A stretch of 16,781 nt of DNA from WYZ-LMO6 sp964509845 (lineage in GTDB: Archaea > Hadarchaeota > Hadarchaeia > Hadarchaeales > WYZ-LMO6), in the NCBI GenBank assembly GCA_964509845.1, contig CAZDZG010000022.1:1-16781 (forward strand), in the 5' to 3' direction. A program made the position numbers and the translations under genes. Shown piece by piece: positions 1 through 6,898 of the stretch (its first letter is position 1; each line of letters starts with the position of its first letter). The notes beneath the pieces are model-generated. The model was given only the letters and a program-made list of their open reading frames with translations, was not told the DNA's origin and ran no database searches.

Positions 1-23
1 CATCAAGGAAATATAAGAAATAA

Positions 24-173
24 GCGTTATTTAAGTCTATCTATTTTGAAACTGCCAACTACGGCGTTGCCCTCGACATCGTCTGGAGGGTCGCAACGAA
101 GGATTTGCCTGAAGTCCTCACCCATCTGCAGAAGAAGATGGCTTCGGGTGAGGACTCCAAACCGCAAACCTAA
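24..173 (+). pseudogene. possible C-terminal remnant of an unidentified gene
   Basis: The frame is open from 24 to a TAA at 171-173 and reads like a real protein end (core NYGVALDIVWRVATKDL), with mostly G/C third positions. It stops 5 bases before the convergent malQ stop, as expected for a genuine gene end in this packed region. However, an in-frame TAA lies at 21-23 and there is no ATG, GTG or TTG until a TTG at 105. The gene is therefore truncated, frameshifted near 21-50, or not a gene. I do not recognise the family. The first 50 bases are much richer in A+T than the rest of the window. Confidence 0.3.
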
Positions 174-178
174 AACCC

Positions 179-1696
179 TCAGGTCCTTCCGTACAGCTCC
201 GTAAGCTCCGCCAGCCTCTCCAAGGAGGGGGTGGTGAGCTGGTCGGCCCTTACCCTCCACCTCCAGTTCCCCTCCGCCCTCCCCGGGGTGTTCATCCTGG
301 CCTCGCTCCCCAGCCCCAGCACATCCTGAAGGGGAAGGATGGCGAGATCCGCCACCGAGCCCAGGGCCAGCCTCATGAACTCCAGGTGAACCTCCTCCGC
401 CCGCACCTCCCTTCCCACGTACCTGAAGAACCTCCTCCTCACCTCGGGGGTGGCCTCCTCCTCGAACCATCCCCTGGCGGTGTTGTTGTCGTGGGTTCCG
501 GTGTAGACCACGCAGTTCCTCTCGTGGCGGTGGGGGGCGTGGGGGCTGGAGGGGGGATCCTGGAAGGCGAACTGGAGCACCCTCATGCCCGGGAGGCCCA
601 GCCTTTCCCTGAGCTCCACCACCTCCTCCGTGATCGTCCCCAGGTCCTCCGCTATGAAGGGGAGGAAGCCCAGCCTCCTCCTGGCCGCCCTGAAGAGCTC
701 CTCCCCCGGTCCCTCCACCCATTTCCCCCTCCTAGCGGTGGTCTCCCCCGCCGGGACCTCCCAGTAGGCCACGAAGCCCCTGAAGTGATCCACCCTCACC
801 AGGTCGAACATCCGCCGGGCGTGCTCCATCCTCCTCACCCACCACTCGTACCCCTCCTCCTCCATCCTCCTCCAGTCGTACACGGGCTGACCCCAGAGCT
901 GCCCCGTGGAGCTGAAGTAATCGGGGGGAACCCCGGAGACGAAAAGGGGCCTTCCCTCCCGGTCCAGCTTGAAGAGCTCCCGGTGGGCCCAGACGTCCGC
1001 GCTGTGGTGATCCAGGTAGAAGGGCAGGTCCCCCACCAGCCTTATCCCCCTCCTGTGGCAGTAGTTCCTCAGCTTCTCCCACTGCCTGTGAAAGAGGTAC
1101 TGGAGGAACTTCTCCCCCTCCACCTCCTCCCTCCTTTCCTCTCCCACCTTCCTGAGGGCCTCGGGCTCCCTGTCCCTCAGCCCCCTCGGCCACTCCACCC
1201 AGCTCCTCCCCAGCTCCCCGGAGAGGAAGGAGAAGAGGGCGTAGTCCTCCAGCCACCAGGCGTTTTCGGCGCAGAAGTCCTCGTATCCCTCAGCCCCCTC
1301 CTCCCGGAAGCGCTCATAGGCCCTCCGGAAGAGGGCCCGCTTGTAGGAGAGAACGGAGGGATAATCCACCCTGTCCGGGGAAAAGGGTGGGGGGGAGAGC
1401 TCCTCCTCCCTCAGCCATCCCTCCTCCGCCATGTCCTCGGGACTCAGGAGAAGAACGTTTCCGGCGAAGGCCGAGGCCGGGTGGTAGGGGGAGAAGCCGG
1501 AGGAGGGGGGGAGAAGGGGGAGGAACTGCCAGAACCTCTGCTTGGCCTCCTGCAGAAGATCGGCGAAGGCCCTGGCCCAGGGACCCAGGTCCCCCACCCC
1601 GTGCGGAGAGGGGAGGGAGGTGAAGTGGAGGAGGAGGCCGCTCGCCCTCAGGCTCCCCCCTCCCTGCACCTCCCGCGCGCCGGGCAGGAGGGGCAC
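179..1696 (-). CDS. malQ: 4-alpha-glucanotransferase (amylomaltase, GH77)
   Basis: Cytoplasmic enzyme that transfers alpha-1,4-glucan segments between maltodextrins, serving glycogen or maltodextrin metabolism. At 505 residues it has the usual GH77 length. The N-terminal signature RASGLLLHFTSLPSPHGVGD (17-36) is present. The three GH77 catalytic carboxylates are visible: nucleophile Asp303 in RVDHFRG, acid/base Glu350 in IAEDLG and Asp403 in GTHDNNTARGW. A conserved C-terminal block is at ARMNTPG and NWRWR (466-481). The start taken is GTG at 1696, which overlaps the end of the upstream glycosylase gene by 49 bases. A second GTG at 1669 would remove nine residues before the conserved part and is equally possible. 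It is probably co-transcribed with the glycosylase gene; no functional link is evident. Family assignment is secure. Confidence 0.95.
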   Translation of the reverse strand: MPLLPGAREVQGGGSLRASGLLLHFTSLPSPHGVGDLGPWARAFADLLQEAKQRFWQFLPLLPPSSGFSPYHPASAFAGNVLLLSPEDMAEEGWLREEELSPPPFSPDRVDYPSVLSYKRALFRRAYERFREEGAEGYEDFCAENAWWLEDYALFSFLSGELGRSWVEWPRGLRDREPEALRKVGEERREEVEGEKFLQYLFHRQWEKLRNYCHRRGIRLVGDLPFYLDHHSADVWAHRELFKLDREGRPLFVSGVPPDYFSSTGQLWGQPVYDWRRMEEEGYEWWVRRMEHARRMFDLVRVDHFRGFVAYWEVPAGETTARRGKWVEGPGEELFRAARRRLGFLPFIAEDLGTITEEVVELRERLGLPGMRVLQFAFQDPPSSPHAPHRHERNCVVYTGTHDNNTARGWFEEEATPEVRRRFFRYVGREVRAEEVHLEFMRLALGSVADLAILPLQDVLGLGSEARMNTPGRAEGNWRWRVRADQLTTPSLERLAELTELYGRT

Positions 1697-2247
1697 CTCC
1701 TCCTCTTGCAGTACTCCAGGCCCAGCCTGACCAGCCTGGGCTCCAGCTCCTTCATCCTCCTCTCCCCCCTTATCCCCAGCCTTCCTGCCACCTCCCTGGC
1801 CAGGGGGGAGAGGGGAGGATCGGCCTTCTCCCAGATCCCCCTGAGCTCCCTGAGGAAGATGCTGACGGTGACGGGACCTATTCCCCTGAAGTCCCTCAGC
1901 CTCCTTTCCAGGTCCCTGGCGTCCCGGGCCGAGGAATGGAGCCTCTCCAGCCCGCCCTCCTCCTGCAGCCTCGCGCAGATCTCCAGGAGCCTGTCGGCGG
2001 TGGAGTAATCGTAGCGGACGTATCCCCCCTCATCCAGGGCCTCCACCAGCCTGTGCCAGCCCGCCTCCAGCACCCTCTCCGGGGTGGTGTATCCCCTCCT
2101 CTCGAACTCCCTGAAGGTCCGGAGGGCTATCTCCGCGGAGATCCTCCTGCCGAAGAGGAGGGAGGCCAGGAACCACTTGAACCTGTCCCCGGGTTTCCTG
2201 AGGTCCAGGCCCAGCTCCTCGGGATAGCTCCTCACCCCTAGCTCCAT
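1648..2247 (-). CDS. HhH-GPD family DNA glycosylase (endonuclease III-like) with Fe-S cluster
   Basis: Predicted base-excision repair glycosylase of 199 residues. A helix-hairpin-helix lies at 119-131 (DFRGIGPVTVSIF), followed by an Asp at 143 that suits the catalytic Asp of the superfamily. A C-terminal iron-sulphur loop has Cys180, Cys185, Cys188 and Cys194, spaced C-x4-C-x2-C-x5-C. Endonuclease III has six residues in the first gap. The hairpin position that carries the catalytic Lys in bifunctional endonuclease III is Val126 here. This suggests a monofunctional glycosylase without beta-lyase activity, as in MutY-like or mismatch glycosylases. The base specificity cannot be read from sequence. 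The ATG at 2247 has a TATA-like element 27 bp upstream and heads the operon with malQ. Superfamily is sure, substrate unknown. Confidence 0.85.
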   Translation of the reverse strand: MELGVRSYPEELGLDLRKPGDRFKWFLASLLFGRRISAEIALRTFREFERRGYTTPERVLEAGWHRLVEALDEGGYVRYDYSTADRLLEICARLQEEGGLERLHSSARDARDLERRLRDFRGIGPVTVSIFLRELRGIWEKADPPLSPLAREVAGRLGIRGERRMKELEPRLVRLGLEYCKRRRCPSCPARGRCREGGA

Positions 2248-2270
2248 CCTTTTTCTTTGGGCCTGGGAAG

Positions 2271-2278
2271 GTTAAACG
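2271..2278 (-). promoter_or_regulatory. TATA-like element for the glycosylase-malQ operon
   Basis: On the minus strand the sequence reads AACGTTTAACC, with the A/T core centred about 27 bp upstream of the ATG at 2247. That is the spacing expected for a leaderless archaeal transcript. Only a weak AAAAAGG precedes the ATG, so leaderless translation fits. Confidence 0.45.
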
Positions 2279-2280
2279 TT

Positions 2281-2328
2281 GGGGGAGATGAAGTCTGAGG
2301 ACATCGATGCTGAGGGGATGTCTCCCCC
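2281..2328. repeat. inverted repeat in divergent intergenic region
   Basis: GGGGGAGA at 2281-2288 pairs perfectly with TCTCCCCC at 2321-2328. A second pair, GACATC (2300-2305) with GATGTC (2317-2322), competes for the last two bases of the outer arm. The hairpin lies between the divergent glycosylase and tpiA genes, upstream of the tpiA TATA element. It could be an operator, a small RNA or chance. The enclosed CTGA and GATGA words resemble C/D-box and kink-turn pieces, but their spacing does not fit a C/D guide RNA. Confidence 0.35.
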
Positions 2329-2387
2329 GAGTACAGTGCTTGGCCCGTTCCCCGCAGCGACCTATGATCGTGCTCCAACCCCGAGCC

Positions 2388-2394
2388 TTTTTTA
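2388..2394 (+). promoter_or_regulatory. TATA-like element for tpiA
   Basis: A TTTTTTA run is centred about 25 bp before the tpiA ATG at 2416. Transcription would begin at or very close to the start codon. A GAGGG at 2406-2410 could act as a ribosome binding site if the transcript starts slightly earlier. Confidence 0.5.
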
Positions 2395-2415
2395 CCCTCC
2401 GGGAAGAGGGAACTG

Positions 2416-3087
2416 ATGCTCAGGATCCCGCTGGTCATCGTGAACTTCAAGGCCTACCCGGAGGCCACGGGGGAGAGGGCCGTGGAGCTGGCCAGGGTCC
2501 TCCTCTCCGCCTCCCAGGGAAAGGAGGTCTGCGTGGCCGTGGCCCCCCAGGCCCCCGACCTCAGGGAGGTGGCGAGGGTGGGGCTGCCGGTCCTGGCCCA
2601 GCACGTGGACCCGGTGAGGCCGGGGGCCCGCACCGGCTGGATCCTGCCCGAGACCGTGAAGGAGGCGGGGGCGGTGGGCTCGCTGGTCAACCACTCCGAG
2701 CATCCGCTGGAGCTCCAGCAGATCAGGGAATGCGTGGAAAGGCTGAGGGAGGTGGGGCTGACGAGCGTGGTTTGCGCCGGGGATCCCGAGCTCTGCCGGC
2801 GGGTGGCCTCCTTCCGCCCCGACTTCGTGGCCGTGGAGCCCCCGGAGCTCATAGGGACGGGGAAGGCCGTCTCCAGGGTGAGGCCAGAGGTGGTGAGCGA
2901 GGCCGTGAGGCTGGTGAAGGAGGTGGACCCCTCCGTCAGGGTCCTTTGCGGGGCCGGCATCTCCACGGGGGAAGATGTGAGGAGGGCGCTGGAGCTGGGG
3001 GCGGAGGGGGTGCTCCTGGCCTCCAGCGTGGTGAAGGCCAGGGACTGGAGGGCCGCCGCCGAGGACGTGATAAGAGGGGCGATCTAG
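2416..3087 (+). CDS. tpiA: triosephosphate isomerase, archaeal type
   Basis: Interconverts glyceraldehyde-3-phosphate and dihydroxyacetone phosphate in glycolysis and gluconeogenesis, in the cytoplasm. The 223-residue length is that of the short, typically tetrameric archaeal enzymes rather than the ~250-residue bacterial form. All catalytic residues are present: Asn10 and Lys12 (VNFKAY), His93 (VNHSEHP) and Glu141 in VAVEPPELIGTGKA, whose later part forms the flexible loop. The phosphate-binding loop CGAGISTGEDV is at 178-188. It is monocistronic, diverging from the glycosylase gene and converging on the helicase gene. The two convergent stops share CTAG at 3084-3087. Confidence 0.97.
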   Translation: MLRIPLVIVNFKAYPEATGERAVELARVLLSASQGKEVCVAVAPQAPDLREVARVGLPVLAQHVDPVRPGARTGWILPETVKEAGAVGSLVNHSEHPLELQQIRECVERLREVGLTSVVCAGDPELCRRVASFRPDFVAVEPPELIGTGKAVSRVRPEVVSEAVRLVKEVDPSVRVLCGAGISTGEDVRRALELGAEGVLLASSVVKARDWRAAAEDVIRGAI

Positions 3088-4712
3088 CCCTCCCTAACCT
3101 CGAAGGGCTGATCCCTGCGCGGATCGGAGAGCTCCTCCTCCCCCATGGGATCGGGGGAGGGAACCGACAGGCGGAGGATGGGCTGCAGCCTCCGGTCCAG
3201 CTCCCTCACCAGGGCCAGCATGCGTTTGACCTTCCTGCGGGAGGAGAAGTGGGAGGCCAGGTCGAAGCTGGACTCGGAGAGGAGGATGAGCACCCTCCCG
3301 AAGGAGAAGCGTCCCGTCCTTCCCCTGCGCTGGATGTACCTTATCTCGGAGGGGACGGGCTCGTAGAACACCACCAGGTCCACGGAGGGGATGTCCAGCC
3401 CCTCCTCCGCTATGGAGGTCCCCACCAGCACCCTCGTCTCCCCCCTCCTGAACCTCTCCAGTACCTCCAGCTGCTCCCTCTGCCTCAGTCCGGAGTCCCT
3501 GGCCTTCCTGGACTGCCCCACGAACCTCTCCACCCTCACCCCCAGGGAGCGGGAGAGATGCTCCGCCAGCTCCGAGGCCGTGTCCCTGTACTGGGTGAAG
3601 ACCAGCACCCTGGACTGCGGGGAGGCCTCCAGCTGGGCCCTCACCTCCTCCACCAGCCTCCTCCGCTTGGGATGCTCCGGAAGGGGGGACTCCAGCAGGG
3701 CCTTGAGCCTCAGATACCTGGGATCCCTCAGCAGGAGGGCGTAGGTCCTCCTTTCCCCGCTCCTCCTCTCCAGCCTCTCCAGGAAGGAACGGAGGACGGA
3801 GGGGCCCTGGGACTCCAGGAGCTCCAGCGCGTGGAAGAGGGTGAGGGAGAGGGAGTAATAGCGGAGGGCGGTGAAGAGGGAGCCGGCCTCCCCCCTCCTC
3901 CCCCTCAGCTCCTCCCCCAGCCCCAGCAGGACCTTCCTGGTCACCCTGCTGGGAGGGACCCTAAGGTAGCCGTGCTCCCAGAGCCACCTCACCTTCTCCT
4001 CCCTCATCTCCTTCAGGAGGGAGGAAAGGGGGGAGTACTCGGGGGGGAGGGGAACCCTGCACCAGCTCACCTCCACGGGGTAAACGTAGGGGTTCACGTC
4101 CGCATCGAACTCGGTCCGGTACTCCACGTGCTCTATCCCCAGCGCCCTGCAAATGGCCTCTATCCGCTCGGGCAGGGAGCCGGGGGAGGCGGTGAGGCCG
4201 AGCACCAGCGGGTGGGGGCACTCCGTGAGGTAGCGCTGGGCCACCGCGGTGTAGGCGTAATCCTTCACCGCCCTGTGGCACTCGTCGAAGACCAGGAGCA
4301 GGAAGTCCCTGAGGCTCAGCCTTCCCCCCTCCAGGTCGTTCCTCACCACCTCGGGGGTGGCGAAGAAGACCCTCCCCTTCCCCCATCCGTCCTCCCTCTC
4401 CTCTGGCCTCACCCTCCCCGTCAGCACCCTCAGCTCCTCGGGGAGGAGGCGGACGGAGGAGACGAAGCTCCTGGCGTGCTGGATCACCAGGGGACGGGTG
4501 GGGGCCATCACCAGAACCCTCCCGGAGCGGTGGCGGTGGAGGAGGTGGACCGCCACCAGGATGAAGATGACCGTCTTCCCCAGGCCGGTGGGGAGGATCA
4601 CCAGCGTGTTCCTCCTCAGGGCCTCCCTCACTATCTCCTCCTGGTACCTCCTGTACCTCAGCACCCCCGGCCTGAGCAGGGGGTGCTGGAAGAAGGTCAG
4701 GCCTTCCTGCAT
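3084..4712 (-). CDS. Hef/FANCM-like SF2 DNA helicase without nuclease domain
   Basis: Predicted ATP-dependent helicase or translocase acting on branched or stalled replication-fork DNA. Numbering from the GTG at 4733, seven codons before the start chosen: Walker A PTGLGKT 48-54, DECH box 150-153, TAS 181-183, motif V near GTSIAEEGLDIPS 438-450, motif VI QRRGRTGR 468-475. The segment at about 225-370 between the two RecA lobes fits the helical insert of the Hef/FANCM/Mph1 family. Euryarchaeal Hef continues into an XPF-type nuclease and HhH region, but this protein ends about 75 residues after motif VI. I chose ATG 4712 because GGAGG lies four bases upstream. The gene overlaps the upstream Hjc-like gene by 16 bases, implying translational coupling. 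A standalone Hef-like helicase is my reading; a generic DEAD/DEAH helicase is the alternative. Confidence 0.88.
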   Translation of the reverse strand: MQEGLTFFQHPLLRPGVLRYRRYQEEIVREALRRNTLVILPTGLGKTVIFILVAVHLLHRHRSGRVLVMAPTRPLVIQHARSFVSSVRLLPEELRVLTGRVRPEEREDGWGKGRVFFATPEVVRNDLEGGRLSLRDFLLLVFDECHRAVKDYAYTAVAQRYLTECPHPLVLGLTASPGSLPERIEAICRALGIEHVEYRTEFDADVNPYVYPVEVSWCRVPLPPEYSPLSSLLKEMREEKVRWLWEHGYLRVPPSRVTRKVLLGLGEELRGRRGEAGSLFTALRYYSLSLTLFHALELLESQGPSVLRSFLERLERRSGERRTYALLLRDPRYLRLKALLESPLPEHPKRRRLVEEVRAQLEASPQSRVLVFTQYRDTASELAEHLSRSLGVRVERFVGQSRKARDSGLRQREQLEVLERFRRGETRVLVGTSIAEEGLDIPSVDLVVFYEPVPSEIRYIQRRGRTGRFSFGRVLILLSESSFDLASHFSSRRKVKRMLALVRELDRRLQPILRLSVPSPDPMGEEELSDPRRDQPFEVREG

Positions 4713-5089
4713 CCCGCCTCCCTCCTCAGCCACTCATCCAGCGGCCTACCGTCCCCCCTCTCCAGCCTGTAGCTCTTCCCCCTCCTCCTCAGCTCCCCAG
4801 GCTCGCAGACCAGGGGCGAGGTCCTGCGGAAGCCGAAGCAAAGGAGGGGCCTGACCCCCCACTCCTTGGCCTCCCTCTCCAGCTCCCTCACCTCCTCCAC
4901 GGGGATGTAGAGGACGTCCTTCATGGTCTTCTTACAGGAGACCAGGAACTGGGGCTTTCCCCCCTTGAGGATGAGGAGGTCGTAGGTTCCCAGCGAGCTC
5001 CCCGACCTCTTCCACCGGTACCCCCAGCGCTCGAACCTGTGGGCCACCCTGTACTCCCACCTTATCCCTCGGCTCCTGGGGGTCACCAT
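4697..5089 (-). CDS. hjc: Hjc-like Holliday junction resolvase fold protein
   Basis: Small PD-(D/E)xK nuclease-fold protein of 130 residues, the size of archaeal Hjc, which cuts four-way DNA junctions. The pattern matches Hjc: Glu12 in an N-terminal helix (RWEYRVAHRFERWGY), SGSS at 29-32, Asp37 in TYDLLI, and Lys53 at the end of a strand (FLVSCKK). In Hjc the residue two before this Lys is a metal-binding Glu; here it is Ser51. The protein may therefore have altered metal binding or be a structural partner. The ATG at 5089 follows AAGGA closely and lies inside the annotated end of the deacetylase gene. The downstream helicase gene starts within its last codons. A related non-Hjc restriction-fold protein is possible. 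Confidence 0.75.
   Translation of the reverse strand: MVTPRSRGIRWEYRVAHRFERWGYRWKRSGSSLGTYDLLILKGGKPQFLVSCKKTMKDVLYIPVEEVRELEREAKEWGVRPLLCFGFRRTSPLVCEPGELRRRGKSYRLERGDGRPLDEWLRREAGCRKA
4717..4721 (-). promoter_or_regulatory. ribosome binding site that sets the helicase start
   Basis: GGAGG on the minus strand lies four bases upstream of ATG 4712. The only earlier in-frame start is GTG 4733. This makes the ATG the likelier start for the Hef-like helicase. Confidence 0.6.
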
Positions 5090-5798
5090 CCTTCCTTTTC
5101 CGCCTCCGGGTAGAAGAAAGTATCTGGCCGGGGGTGACGAACTCCGCCCCCATTCCCCTCAGCTCCCCGAGGAGCCGCTCCAGCTTCCTGAGGGAGGCCT
5201 CCCCGGTGGAGAAGCGGAGGTCCCACCTCACCCCCTCCATCCTCACCGCCTCCCAGGGATGGTAGTCCAGCACGGTGAGGGGAAGCCTCCTCACGCAGAA
5301 CCTCAGGATCCTGCGGGAGAGGGGGAGGGGAAGGCGGAGGACGCTGGAGGGGAGGGTGTTGGGGAACTCGGGGAGATCCGGGAGCCTCAGTCCCGGATAG
5401 AGCTTGTAGACGGCCAGGGAGGAATCGTAGAGGTAGCCCAGCCTCCCCACCTCCTCCAGCACCTCCCGGGTAGGCCTGAAGTTGGGGGCCCTGAAGCCCA
5501 GGGGCCTAAGCCCCCTCTTCTTCATCCTCTCGGTGGCCTCCCTCACCCTCCTCCTGCCCTCCCCGGCCGGAAGCCTATCCAGCCTCTCGTGCCCCAGGCC
5601 GTGGCATCCCAGCTCGTGCCCCTCCAGCTCCCCCGGCGAGAGCCTCTCGGCGGCCTCGGCGGTGCAGAAGAAGGTGGCCCTTATCCCCTCCCTCTCCAGC
5701 ACGTCCAGGAGCCTGGGGAGCCCCTCCTCCATCCCCCTCCAGCTCCTGAGGAAGGGAGGGGCATCCTCCTCCAGGTCCACGGTGAGGGCCACCCTCAA
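4932..5798 (-). CDS. NodB-like polysaccharide deacetylase
   Basis: Predicted metal-dependent deacetylase of N- or O-acetylated sugars, with no signal peptide, so probably cytoplasmic. NodB-type motifs: acidic motif LTVDLEED at 5-12 (Asp8), HELGCHGLGH at 61-70 (His66 and His70 as metal ligands), FRAPNFRP at 102-109 and a late DYHPWE with His180. The TTG start at 5798 overlaps the TGA of the glycosyltransferase gene (TTGA). The domain appears to end near residue 228 (TPGQILSS). The frame then runs about 60 more residues, overlapping the first 158 bases of the Hjc-like gene out of frame; that tail is basic and low in complexity. A one-base shift near 5110-5125 would instead end at TGA 5085-5083, overlapping the Hjc ATG. 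The annotated 3' end is therefore doubtful. Confidence 0.85.
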   Translation of the reverse strand: MRVALTVDLEEDAPPFLRSWRGMEEGLPRLLDVLEREGIRATFFCTAEAAERLSPGELEGHELGCHGLGHERLDRLPAGEGRRRVREATERMKKRGLRPLGFRAPNFRPTREVLEEVGRLGYLYDSSLAVYKLYPGLRLPDLPEFPNTLPSSVLRLPLPLSRRILRFCVRRLPLTVLDYHPWEAVRMEGVRWDLRFSTGEASLRKLERLLGELRGMGAEFVTPGQILSSTRRRKRKDGDPQEPRDKVGVQGGPQVRALGVPVEEVGELAGNLRPPHPQGGKAPVPGLL

Positions 5799-6898
5799 GC
5801 GATCTCCTCGTAGACCCTGAGGGTGAGCCTGGCCGTCCTCTCCCAGGTGAACCTCCTGGCCGTCCTCAGCCCACCCCGGCGGAGGGCACGGGCCAGGCCC
5901 CCGTCGGAGAGGACCCTCGCCATGGCCTCACGGAGGGAGGAGGGATCCCCTGGCCTGAACATCAGGCAGTTGTACCCGTCCTTTCCGAACTCCAGCATCC
6001 CTCCCGCCCTGGGACAAACCACCGGGGTTCCCACGGCCATGGCCTCCATTGCCGCCAGGGGGCAGGCCTCCACGAAGGAGGGGAGGACGAAGAGGTCCGC
6101 CCCGGCCATGAGGGCCGCCACCTCCTCGTGCGGAAGGGGGCCCAGGAACTCCACCTTACCTTCAAGCCCCCTCTCCCTCACCCTCCTCTTCATCCCCTCC
6201 TCCTCCGGTCCCTCCCCCGCCACGGCCAGCCTGAGCCCGGGGAACTCCTCCGCCAGCTCCGAGAAGGCCTCCAGCAGGAGGTACGGTCCCTTCCTCCTCA
6301 CCAGCCTCATGGCCGCGACGACCAGCTTTCCCCCGTCCCCCACCCCCAGCCTCCTCCTGAACCACAAGCCGTCCACCCCCTCGTGGAAGAGGGAGGGATC
6401 CACGCCGTTGGGCACCACCCTCACCTTCTCCTCGGGAACCCCCAGGGAGACGCAGAAGCCCCGGGAGGCCTCGCTCACCGCTATCACCCTGTCAGCTCTC
6501 CGGAGGAGGAGGGTGAGGGGGAGGTGCACCGCCCTCCAGAGGCCGGAGGAGCGGTGGACGGAGTGGCAGGTGATCACCGAGGGAAGGCCTGCCCCCCTGG
6601 CGAAGCGGAGGGCCGCCAGGGATAGTGGGGAGTACATGTCCGTCCCGTGCACCACGGAGAAGCCCCCGGAGCGCAGTTCCCTCCGAAGCTCCGCGAAGAG
6701 GCGAGGGGAGAGGGAGCGGTTGAGGAGGCCGAAGCCCCTAAGCCTCCTCACCTCCACCCCCCCTTCCTCTGCCCCCTCCCTGGTGTAAACCACCACCTCC
6801 ACCCCAAGTCTGGAGAGGTGAAGGGCGAGCTCCTTGGCGTAAACCGCCGCCCCCCCCGTGACGGGAGGGTACTCGTCACCCACCAGCGCCACCCTCAT
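5795..6898 (-). CDS. glycosyltransferase family 4 (GT-B fold)
   Basis: Retaining glycosyltransferase of 367 residues, predicted to add a sugar from an activated donor to a lipid or glycan acceptor on the cytoplasmic face. The N-terminal Rossmann half begins MRVALVGDEYPPVTGGAAVY, typical of GT4. VPNGVD at 162-167, the donor-site region near RLVRRKGPYLLLEAF (198-212) and EACPLAAME (277-285, the E-x7-E motif) are all present. The ATG at 6898 overlaps the stop of the membrane protein gene (ATGA). The open frame extends further upstream only as a shadow of that gene. With flippase-like and deacetylase neighbours it probably acts in surface glycan or glycolipid assembly. Donor and acceptor cannot be read from sequence. 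Confidence 0.93.
   Translation of the reverse strand: MRVALVGDEYPPVTGGAAVYAKELALHLSRLGVEVVVYTREGAEEGGVEVRRLRGFGLLNRSLSPRLFAELRRELRSGGFSVVHGTDMYSPLSLAALRFARGAGLPSVITCHSVHRSSGLWRAVHLPLTLLLRRADRVIAVSEASRGFCVSLGVPEEKVRVVPNGVDPSLFHEGVDGLWFRRRLGVGDGGKLVVAAMRLVRRKGPYLLLEAFSELAEEFPGLRLAVAGEGPEEEGMKRRVRERGLEGKVEFLGPLPHEEVAALMAGADLFVLPSFVEACPLAAMEAMAVGTPVVCPRAGGMLEFGKDGYNCLMFRPGDPSSLREAMARVLSDGGLARALRRGGLRTARRFTWERTARLTLRVYEEIA

Noticed and set aside
24..52. CRISPR repeat
   Set aside because: Only one copy is in the window and no spacing can be measured. The GAAAC ending alone is not enough to call an array, so it is kept only as a flagged observation.
386..2008. A 540-codon plus-strand open frame antisense to malQ and the glycosylase gene
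   Set aside because: Low-complexity Pro/Leu/Glu product, with two well-supported genes on the opposite strand. It is another shadow.
2286..2313. C/D-box guide RNA from GATGA and CTGA words in the inverted repeat
   Set aside because: The boxes are only three to twelve bases apart, leaving no room for guide sequences, and the C box is imperfect.
2307..4772. An 821-codon open frame on the plus strand across tpiA and the helicase gene
   Set aside because: It is out of frame with tpiA and antisense to the helicase. Its product is Pro/Gly/Leu/His-rich with no recognisable domain. The strong purine bias of coding strands here removes stop codons from complementary frames, so such shadows are expected.
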